From assembly GCA_001768155.1 (NCBI GenBank), contig MENC01000117.1, positions 1 to 6,476 of the forward strand: a stretch of 6,476 nucleotides of DNA, in the 5' to 3' direction. Origin of the DNA: Bacteroidetes bacterium GWA2_30_7 (GTDB taxonomy: Bacteria > Bacteroidota > Bacteroidia > Bacteroidales > GWF2-33-38). The notes under the pieces are model-generated. The model made no database searches. It was not told where the DNA came from and saw only the letters and a program-made list of their open reading frames with translations. Position 1 is the stretch's first letter, and the number at the start of each line of letters is the position of its first letter. The position numbers were made by a program, and so were the translations under genes. Shown piece after piece: positions 1 to 5,299 of the stretch.

Positions 1-1388
1 TGACCTTTTTTGTTTCAGTATTCCTTTTATTGATGCAATTTCTATGGAAATATATTGACGATTTAGTTGGCAAAGGTCTCGAATGGAATGTGATTTTAGA
101 ATTAATGTTTTATGCATCTTCTACTTTTATTCCTATGGCATTACCATTGGCAATTTTGCTTTCGTCAATTATGACTTTTGGTAATTTAGGCGAACATTAC
201 GAATTAGTTGCATTAAAATCGGCAGGAATTTCACTTCCACGAATAATGAGACCTTTAATAATATTATCGGTAATTATTAGTATAATGGCTTTTTGGTTTT
301 CAAATTATGTAATGCCGGTAGCAAACCTGAAAATGAGATCCTTATTATATGATGTGAGACATATAAGACCTGAAATTAATATTAAAGAAGGAATTTTTTA
401 TAATGGAATAGAGGGTTATAGCATTAGAATTTCAAAAAAAGACAGAAATACTAAAATGCTGTATGATATTAAGATTTATGATCAAACAAAAAGACAAGGA
501 AATTTAAATGTTACAGTTGCCGACTCCGGATTTATGAAATTAAGTGAAGATGAAAAATTTTTGATGATGAATCTTTATAACGGACAAAGGTACGATGAGG
601 TTAGCGAAGAGGGTGTTAGAAATGATGAAAAAAAATTTCCTTTCAGAAGAGATAAATTTATTGAGCAATCTATTCTTTTTGAGCTGGAAGGTGTTGGGCT
701 TCAGCGTACAGACGAAGATTTGTTCAAAGACCATTACGAAATGTTAAATGTACAGCAATTAACCGTTACTATAGATTCATTAAATCAGTCGATTGAAAAA
801 AAACAAACTGATTTTGGGGTTACAATGTACAAATCTAACTATTTTAAAAGAGAAGACCCCCGAATTAAAAGCGATACTGTAAAAAACACCTATAATCTTG
901 ACAGTTTACTTTTATCACTAAATAAAGCAGACAGAGCTAAGGTTTACTCTTTGGCAGCAGATTTTATTAGAGGCTCAAAATCTTATGTAACAACAATAAG
1001 AGAAGATATTAAATCGAGAAGAGAATGGGTTAGCAGACACGACGTTGAATGGCATCGAAAATTTACACTTTCTTTTGCATGTTTAGTTTTGTTTTTTATT
1101 GGTGCACCATTAGGTGCTATTATCAGAAAAGGCGGTATTGGTATGCCTGTAGTAGTATCAATAATTTTTTTCATAGTATATTATTTGTTATCAATAATGG
1201 GCGAAAAATTTTCGAGAGAAGGAGTTATTCCCGTTTATTATGGAATGTGGTTGTCTTCGGTAGTTTTATTTCCATTTGGCGTTTTTTTAACTTACAAAGC
1301 AGCAACAGATTCAGCAATAATGAATACCGACACTTATGTTATTATATTTAAAAAGTTGAAATATTTTTTAAAAAAGAAACCTAATTAA
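1..1388 (+). CDS. LptF/LptG-family lipopolysaccharide export permease (5' end outside window)
   Basis: This is an inner-membrane permease of the YjgP/YjgQ (LptF/LptG) family, a subunit of the Lpt machine that extracts lipopolysaccharide from the inner membrane and passes it to the periplasmic bridge. The frame is open from the first complete codon (position 3), and the upstream residues (TFFVSVFLLL) continue the first membrane helix, so the true start lies before the window; the TTG at 30 and ATG at 33 are internal. Hydrophobic helices follow at about nt 90-180 and 240-315, then a long periplasmic region (about 320-1050). Three C-terminal helices lie at about 1060-1125, 1138-1200 and 1225-1300, with the family-typical PLGAIIRKGGIGMP stretch between the first two. 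At least 461 residues are present, against about 360 for the E. coli proteins; the extra length is in the periplasmic part, including a polar, probably helical stretch near nt 740-1050. Whether it is the LptF or LptG copy cannot be decided here. Its stop overlaps the next start by one base (TAATG). Confidence 0.93.
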   Translation, partial: TFFVSVFLLLMQFLWKYIDDLVGKGLEWNVILELMFYASSTFIPMALPLAILLSSIMTFGNLGEHYELVALKSAGISLPRIMRPLIILSVIISIMAFWFSNYVMPVANLKMRSLLYDVRHIRPEINIKEGIFYNGIEGYSIRISKKDRNTKMLYDIKIYDQTKRQGNLNVTVADSGFMKLSEDEKFLMMNLYNGQRYDEVSEEGVRNDEKKFPFRRDKFIEQSILFELEGVGLQRTDEDLFKDHYEMLNVQQLTVTIDSLNQSIEKKQTDFGVTMYKSNYFKREDPRIKSDTVKNTYNLDSLLLSLNKADRAKVYSLAADFIRGSKSYVTTIREDIKSRREWVSRHDVEWHRKFTLSFACLVLFFIGAPLGAIIRKGGIGMPVVVSIIFFIVYYLLSIMGEKFSREGVIPVYYGMWLSSVVLFPFGVFLTYKAATDSAIMNTDTYVIIFKKLKYFLKKKPN

Positions 1389-2590
1389 TGAAAATATTAC
1401 AGATTTGTAATAAAATGCCTTACCCTCCAAATGATGGAGGAGCAATAGCAACATTAAATGTTTCTAAATCGTTTTGTGAACTTGGACATGAAGTAACAAT
1501 CTTATCATTAAATACTAAAAAACATTATTCAGAATTATCAAAAATCCCTGAGGAATTAAAAAAAATTATCCGATTTATTCCTGTTGATATTGACACAACA
1601 ATTAAATCCAATTTAGCATTAAAAAATTTATTATTTTCATCATTACCATATAATGCTCAACGATTTATATGTGAAAATTTCAAAAATAAATTGATTACAC
1701 TACTTTGTTCAGAAAAATTTGATATAATTCAAATTGAAGGGTTGTATATGGGTTTGTATATCGAAACAATAAAAAAATATTCAACTGCAAAAATTGCATT
1801 AAGAGCACACAATATCGAACATGAAATTTGGAAAAGAACATATTTATTAGAAAAGAACATATTAAAAAGACAGTATCTTATAATATTAACCAATAGAATT
1901 AAACGGTTAAAAAAAAGACTCTTAAATTCTTATGATTTACTAGTTCCTATTACAAACAGAGATGAGCAGTTTTTTAAAGAATTTGGAAATACCAAGCCAT
2001 CTCATGTAACTCCTATTGGAATTAATATTAACGAATCGAAAGAAGACTTCTCAAATATCGAATATCCATCTGTATTTCATCTTGGAGCTTTAGATTGGGC
2101 GCCAAATCAAGAAGGTATAATCTGGTTTTTAAAAAATATATGGAAAGGATTGAAAGAAAAAAATCCTGAACTTAATTTTTATATTGCCGGTCGTAATGCA
2201 CCAGACTGGTTTGTAAACAAGATTAAATGTGATGGGGTAGTTTATCATGGCGAAATAGATAATGCTTACGAATTTATCAATTCAAAAGCAGTAATGGTTG
2301 TGCCATTATTATCTGGAAGCGGAATGAGAGTTAAAATTATCGAAGGATTAGCATTAGGCAAAACAATTGTTTCAACTTCAATTGGTGCAGAAGGAATTGA
2401 TATTACTCATAATCAAAACATTATAATTGCCGATAGCACAAAAAGCTTTAAAGATTCTCTTAATACGGTTCTTACAAATAAGATTGTTTTTGAAAATATT
2501 GGAAAAAATGCAGTTAAATTTGCCCACGAATATTACGATAATTTAAATATTGCAAAATCATTAATTGATTTTTATTCAAAAAATATGTAA
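1388..2590 (+). CDS. Family 4 glycosyltransferase (GT-B fold)
   Basis: A 400-residue predicted cytoplasmic glycosyltransferase of the GT4 type, expected to move a sugar from a nucleotide-sugar donor to a lipid-linked or glycan acceptor; donor and acceptor cannot be read from the sequence. The N-terminal Rossmann half opens with MKILQICNKMPYPPNDGG (residues 1-18, with the glycine-rich acceptor/donor loop), and RAHNIEHEIWKR lies at 139-150. The C-terminal donor-binding half starts near HLGALDWAPNQEG (231-243), continues with AGRNAPDW (about 267-274), and has PLLSGSGMRVKIIEGLALG at 306-324, where R314, K316 and E319 match the usual phosphate- and sugar-contacting positions. There is no signal peptide or clear membrane helix. 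The ATG overlaps the stop of the permease gene by one base, which fixes the start and suggests translational coupling. The gene looks visibly more AT-rich than ribBA. A role in lipopolysaccharide, capsule or exopolysaccharide synthesis is inferred from its neighbours. Confidence 0.92.
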   Translation: MKILQICNKMPYPPNDGGAIATLNVSKSFCELGHEVTILSLNTKKHYSELSKIPEELKKIIRFIPVDIDTTIKSNLALKNLLFSSLPYNAQRFICENFKNKLITLLCSEKFDIIQIEGLYMGLYIETIKKYSTAKIALRAHNIEHEIWKRTYLLEKNILKRQYLIILTNRIKRLKKRLLNSYDLLVPITNRDEQFFKEFGNTKPSHVTPIGININESKEDFSNIEYPSVFHLGALDWAPNQEGIIWFLKNIWKGLKEKNPELNFYIAGRNAPDWFVNKIKCDGVVYHGEIDNAYEFINSKAVMVVPLLSGSGMRVKIIEGLALGKTIVSTSIGAEGIDITHNQNIIIADSTKSFKDSLNTVLTNKIVFENIGKNAVKFAHEYYDNLNIAKSLIDFYSKNM

Positions 2591-2608
2591 CTGTTATTGG
2601 TTATTGTT

Positions 2609-2656
2609 ATTGAATATTGATTATTGAATATTGATTATTGAATATTGATTATTGAA
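2609..2656 (+). repeat. 14-bp tandem repeat, three exact copies plus a partial
   Basis: The unit ATTGAATATTGATT occurs three times without mismatch (2609-2622, 2623-2636, 2637-2650), followed by a partial copy ATTGAA (2651-2656). Each unit is made of two related 7-mers (ATTGAAT and ATTGATT). Looser ATTG-containing copies extend the pattern back to 2596, so ATTG recurs at 2596, 2603, 2609, 2616, 2623, 2630, 2637, 2644 and 2651, with 7-base spacing apart from one 6-base step. It fills most of the gap between the two glycosyltransferase genes and is non-coding: in the frame of the downstream gene there is a stop at 2646-2648. Confidence 0.95.
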
Positions 2657-2657
2657 C

Positions 2658-2661
2658 GGAG
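2658..2661 (+). promoter_or_regulatory. Shine-Dalgarno-like GGAG before the second glycosyltransferase
   Basis: GGAG directly follows the tandem repeat. It lies 6 nt before the ATG at 2668, which opens only a five-codon frame, but 20 nt before the in-frame ATG at 2682 of the glycosyltransferase. The optimal spacing to the minicistron rather than to the gene is the odd point. Such motifs are not strongly required in Bacteroidota, so functional weight is modest. Confidence 0.4.
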
Positions 2662-2667
2662 TAAAAA

Positions 2668-2685
2668 ATGGAAAAAGAAAAATGA
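2668..2685 (+). promoter_or_regulatory. Candidate five-codon minicistron (MEKEK) overlapping the GT2 start
   Basis: ATG at 2668 reads Met-Glu-Lys-Glu-Lys and stops at TGA 2683-2685, which overlaps the ATG at 2682 and abuts the T of the second ATG at 2685. It has a well-placed GGAG. It could serve as a translation-coupling leader. Alternatively it is the true N-terminus separated from the gene by one missing A: one extra A in either five-A run (2672-2676 or 2678-2682) would join MEKEK in frame to the glycosyltransferase. It could also be chance in an A-rich stretch. Confidence 0.25.
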
Positions 2686-3854
2686 TGATATTTGAGATAA
2701 TTTTTTGGACAGCAGCTATTTGTATATTTCATTCTTACGTATTATATCCTTGTATATTATCTATATTATCGTCAAATAAAATCATTAAATTTGCTTTATA
2801 TAAAGACGATGACGATTTACCAAAAGTATCTATCTTAATTTCAGCATTTAACGAAGAGGAAGTAATTGGAAAAAAAATAATCTCAATATTTGAAAATGAT
2901 TATCCACAAAATAAAATTCAAGTATTAATAGGTTCAGACTGTTCAACCGATAAAACAAATGAAATTGTAAGAACTCTTACAGAAAAATATAAAAATTTGC
3001 ATTTTTTTGAATATACTGTAAGACAAGGGAAGGGGAATGTAATTAATAATCTTTTTGATTCATCAAATGGTAATATTCTGATACTTACAGATGCAAATGT
3101 TATATTCGATAAGAATACAATATTTGAAATGATAAAGTACTACAAAACTCCGAAAATTGGTTTAGTTGACACCAATATGATGAATGTTGGAATGAAAAAA
3201 GACGGAATTTCGTTTCAGGAAAAAGCATATATCTCACGTGAAGTATTAATCAAAAATCAAGAAAGTATTCTATGGGGAACAATGATGGGCCCTTTTGGTG
3301 GTTGTTTTTCGCTTCGAAAAGAATTGTTCGAAAAAGTACCAAAAAATTTTCTTGTAGATGATTTCTATATTAATATGAAAGTTTATGAGAAAAAATTTGC
3401 AGGGATAAACAGCATTGATTCAATTGTATATGAAGATGTTTCAAATAATTTAAAAGATGAATTTATGAGAAAAATCAGAATTGCAACAGGAAACTTTCAA
3501 AATCTGGTAGCATTTAGGAAATTACTACTGCCTTTAAATTCAGGCTTATCATTCAGTTTTCTATCTCATAAAGTACTTAGATGGATTGGTCCTTTTCTAA
3601 TCATTGCATCCCTTTTGTCATTAATAATTTTGTCTTTTAATTCAAAGTTTTACTTAATTGCTTTAGCTTTGCAATTATTTTCATTAATAATTCCTTTATT
3701 GGATTATATATTAAGTAAATCGTCGTTTAATATAAGTTTTTTCAGGTTTGTTACTCATTTTTATACAATGAACCTGGCTTTATTAATCGGATTTTTCAAA
3801 TTTTTAAATGGAGTTGAATCAAATGTCTGGAAGCCAACAAAAAGAAATCAGTAG
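2682..3854 (+). CDS. Membrane-bound family 2 glycosyltransferase (GT-A fold)
   Basis: An inner-membrane glycosyltransferase of the broad BcsA/hyaluronan-synthase-like group (COG1215 type), 390 residues from ATG 2682 (ATG 2685 is equally possible). The open frame reaches a TTG at 2652, but that lies within the repeat tail and the membrane helix begins just after the ATGs, so I prefer 2682. Residues 5-32 form an N-terminal helix. The catalytic domain shows SAFNEEE (54-60), GSDCSTD (84-90), RQGKGN (114-119), TDAN (136-139, at the metal-binding DXD position), GPFGGCFSLRKELF (203-216), a DD pair at 226-227 as likely catalytic base, and RKIRIATGNFQ (263-273) where processive enzymes carry QxxRW. 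Three C-terminal helices follow at about 302-320, 324-343 and 353-375. The end (NVWKPTKR) looks family-typical. The product is unknown; a cell-surface polysaccharide or lipid-linked glycan is likely from context. It overlaps ribBA by 32 nt and is AT-rich like the preceding glycosyltransferase gene. Confidence 0.9.
   Translation: MMIFEIIFWTAAICIFHSYVLYPCILSILSSNKIIKFALYKDDDDLPKVSILISAFNEEEVIGKKIISIFENDYPQNKIQVLIGSDCSTDKTNEIVRTLTEKYKNLHFFEYTVRQGKGNVINNLFDSSNGNILILTDANVIFDKNTIFEMIKYYKTPKIGLVDTNMMNVGMKKDGISFQEKAYISREVLIKNQESILWGTMMGPFGGCFSLRKELFEKVPKNFLVDDFYINMKVYEKKFAGINSIDSIVYEDVSNNLKDEFMRKIRIATGNFQNLVAFRKLLLPLNSGLSFSFLSHKVLRWIGPFLIIASLLSLIILSFNSKFYLIALALQLFSLIIPLLDYILSKSSFNISFFRFVTHFYTMNLALLIGFFKFLNGVESNVWKPTKRNQ
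3810..3813 (+). promoter_or_regulatory. Ribosome-binding site that decides the ribBA start
   Basis: GGAG at 3810-3813 lies inside the 3' end of the glycosyltransferase gene, 9 nt before ATG 3823. It overlaps the alternative ATG at 3808, so it can only serve the later start. This favours 3823 as the ribBA initiation codon. Confidence 0.55.
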
Positions 3855-5064
3855 AAAATTAGATTCTATTGAAGATGCCGTTGAAGATATTAAAAATGGC
3901 AAAATAGTGATTGTAGTTGATGATGAAGATCGTGAGAATGAAGGCGATTTTATTGCTGCTGCTGAACTTATTACACCCGAAATAATTAACTTTATGGCAA
4001 TGTATGGCAGAGGGTTGATTTGTGCATCAATTCCTGAAGAAAGATGCCAGGAACTGGATTTGGAATTAATGGTCGGAAAAAACACATCATTATATGAAAC
4101 ACCATTTACTATTTCTGTTGATTTAATAGGACATGGATGCACTACCGGAATTTCTGCCATAGATAGAGCAAAAACTGTGAAAGCACTAGTCGATCCAAAT
4201 ACAAAACCAGAGGATTTAGGCAGACCTGGGCATATTTTCCCATTAAAATCAAGGTCAAAGGGTGTTTTACGAAGAGCAGGACACACTGAAGCTGCTGTTG
4301 ACTTATCGAAGTTAGCAGGATTAAAACCTGGTGGTGTTTTAGTTGAAATAATGAACGATGATGGTTCAATGGCCAGATTACCTGAGTTGTACGAAATAGC
4401 AAATATCTATAATTTAAAAATTATTTCAATAGAAAGTTTAATCAAATACCGATTGCAACACGAAAGCTTGGTTAAAAAAGGTTCGCGGGTAAAACTTCCT
4501 ACCGAATTTGGCGATTTTGAACTAATTCCATTTATTCAATTATCAAATGGATTAGAGCATGTTGCAATAATAAAAGGTAAATGGGATATTGATGAACCTA
4601 TTTTAGTCAGAGTTCACTCATCATGTCTTACCGGAGATATTTTTGGTTCGTACCGATGTGATTGTGGACCACAGCTTCATGAAGCTATGAGAATGATTGA
4701 AAAAGAAGGAAAAGGAGCAATAATTTATATGAATCAGGAAGGCAGAGGGATTGGGCTTTTTAATAAAATTGAGGCTTATAAACTTCAGGAACAAGGAAGA
4801 GATACAGTTGAAGCAAACATCGAACTCGGATACAAAGCCGATGAAAGAGATTATGGTGTAGGAGCACAAATAATTAGAGAAATTGGGGTTTCAAAAATTA
4901 GACTTATAACAAATAATCCAATTAAACGTGCCGGACTCGAAGGATATGGATTAGAAATAATTGAAAATATTAATATTCAGATACAAGCAAATAAACACAA
5001 TAAATTTTATCTTCAGACTAAAAAAGATAAGATGGGGCATTTTTTGGAAGTTATTAAAGATTGA
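3823..5064 (+). CDS. ribBA: Bifunctional 3,4-dihydroxy-2-butanone-4-phosphate synthase / GTP cyclohydrolase II
   Basis: This cytoplasmic 413-residue enzyme makes both riboflavin precursors: the RibB half converts ribulose 5-phosphate to 3,4-dihydroxy-2-butanone 4-phosphate plus formate, and the RibA half opens GTP to a diaminopyrimidine. RibB motifs are intact: DDEDRENEGDF (33-43, metal-binding acidic residues), HGCTTGISAIDRAKT (104-118), RPGHIFPL (134-141) and GHTEA (153-157). RibA motifs are also intact: zinc ligands C268, C279 and C281 in SSCLTGDIFGSYRCDC, GRGIGL (307-312), DTVEAN (327-332) and TNNPIK (363-368), ending with the usual KMGHFLEV. Length is normal for the fusion. ATG 3823 is chosen over ATG 3808 because of the GGAG at 3810. 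No ATG, GTG or TTG occurs between 3826 and the start of the conserved core, so the overlap with the upstream gene is forced. The N-terminal tail is several residues longer than I expect for the family. No FMN riboswitch precedes it; expression must come from the operon or an internal promoter I cannot see. Confidence 0.97.
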   Translation: MSGSQQKEISRKLDSIEDAVEDIKNGKIVIVVDDEDRENEGDFIAAAELITPEIINFMAMYGRGLICASIPEERCQELDLELMVGKNTSLYETPFTISVDLIGHGCTTGISAIDRAKTVKALVDPNTKPEDLGRPGHIFPLKSRSKGVLRRAGHTEAAVDLSKLAGLKPGGVLVEIMNDDGSMARLPELYEIANIYNLKIISIESLIKYRLQHESLVKKGSRVKLPTEFGDFELIPFIQLSNGLEHVAIIKGKWDIDEPILVRVHSSCLTGDIFGSYRCDCGPQLHEAMRMIEKEGKGAIIYMNQEGRGIGLFNKIEAYKLQEQGRDTVEANIELGYKADERDYGVGAQIIREIGVSKIRLITNNPIKRAGLEGYGLEIIENINIQIQANKHNKFYLQTKKDKMGHFLEVIKD

Positions 5065-5086
5065 GAATATAGAAGATTTCGTTAAT

Positions 5087-5269
5087 TTATAGTAATTTCA
5101 ATTTGCTTTCAGAAAAATTTGCCCGTAGGGCATTAATGACAATAAAAACACAAGTAACAGAGAATCTTTTTCCATAGGGAATATACATTGTTATACTCTG
5201 AACTACACGCAAATAGGTGGCTTCTCCATTTTTTTCCTTGTCTAAAAATGCCAAAAATCTGATATTTAA
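5087..5269 (-). pseudogene. Possible decayed coding fragment, minus strand
   Basis: The minus strand stays open for about 60 codons between the TAA at 5270-5272 and the TAA at 5087-5089. The best start would be a TTG at 5252-5254; no ATG occurs until mid-frame. The first part reads like real protein (FLDKEKNGEATYLRVVQS at about 5198-5251), with mixed charged residues and a plausible strand pattern; the later part (after about 5165) looks less protein-like. I do not recognise the family. It may be the N-terminal remnant of a transposase-like or hypothetical gene, or a chance open frame in AT-rich DNA. Confidence 0.25.
5113..5132 (-). terminator. Weak hairpin with T-run, candidate terminator for the minus-strand pair
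   Basis: TGCCC-gta-GGGCA (5120-5132) folds into a 5-bp GC-rich stem with a 3-nt loop. Read on the minus strand it is followed after two A residues by five T (5117-5113), the polarity expected for a rho-independent terminator of the PIN/LutA-like transcript, although it lies about 165 bp beyond the LutA-like stop. On the plus strand no T-run follows, so it is unlikely to terminate ribBA. The stem is short; a repeat-family signature is an alternative reading. Confidence 0.35.
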
Positions 5270-5285
5270 TTATTTGCAAATAATT
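5268..5285. repeat. 18-bp perfect palindrome
   Basis: AATTATTTGCAAATAATT is identical to its reverse complement. It starts 14 bp downstream of the LutA-like stop codon. As RNA it could fold as a 7-bp AT-only stem with a UGCA loop, weak for termination and lacking a T-run on the minus strand. As DNA it has the symmetry of a dimeric-regulator site, but it sits at the 3' end of genes, where an operator is not expected. Confidence 0.6.
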
Positions 5286-5299
5286 TGCCTTTCAGCTTT

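Larger units (their letters stand above)
5101..5296. repeat. Short direct repeat bracketing the intergenic region
   Basis: ATTTGCTTTCAG (5101-5112) and ATTTGCCTTTCAG (5284-5296) differ only by one extra C. The two copies face the same way and bound almost the whole gap between the two stop codons, the right copy ending 3 nt before the LutA-like stop. This would fit a target-site duplication or the product of a slipped or recombined insertion, but a chance match in AT-rich DNA is possible. Confidence 0.45.
5065..5299. other. Convergent intergenic region with several small sequence structures
   Basis: The 235 bp between the ribBA stop and the stop of the opposing LutA-like gene contain no convincing gene. 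There is no clear plus-strand terminator for ribBA. Present are a GCCC/GGGC hairpin (5120-5132), an 18-bp palindrome (5268-5285), a 12/13-bp near-identical direct repeat at 5101-5112 and 5284-5296, and a startless minus-strand frame (5087-5269). Together they suggest a repeat-type insertion or a decayed gene fragment, but none of the parts is diagnostic. Confidence 0.6.

Noticed and set aside
30..35. TTG/ATG at 30-35 as the start of the permease gene
   Set aside because: The frame is open to the window edge and the upstream residues continue the first membrane helix, so these codons are internal and the gene is truncated by the window.
1049..1351. 100-codon plus-strand frame inside the permease gene
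   Set aside because: It overlaps the conserved C-terminal membrane helices of the permease in another frame and its translation looks like low-complexity noise.
2596..2656. The repeat cluster as a CRISPR array
   Set aside because: Units of 14 bp are contiguous with no spacers, and no cas genes are present.
2652..2681. TTG at 2652 as the start of the GT2 gene
   Set aside because: It lies in the partial repeat copy and upstream of the GGAG, and would add a polar tail before the membrane helix. The double ATG at 2682/2685 fits better.
3090..3101. GT2 lacking the canonical DXD and QxxRW motifs, suggesting an inactive enzyme
   Set aside because: TDAN at the DXD position and RKIRIATGNFQ at the QxxRW position fit, from memory, a common variant of this glycosyltransferase group; the DD pair and N-terminal motifs are intact.
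3808..3822. ATG 3808 as the ribBA start
   Set aside because: The GGAG overlaps this ATG and is placed for ATG 3823; nothing resembling a ribosome-binding site precedes 3808.
3700..3822. FMN riboswitch ahead of ribBA
   Set aside because: The upstream sequence is coding for GT2, and none of the conserved RFN-element segments are visible.
3819..4402. Open frames on the minus strand across ribBA
   Set aside because: They run antisense to a gene with intact, dense family motifs and show no recognisable domain; they are shadows.
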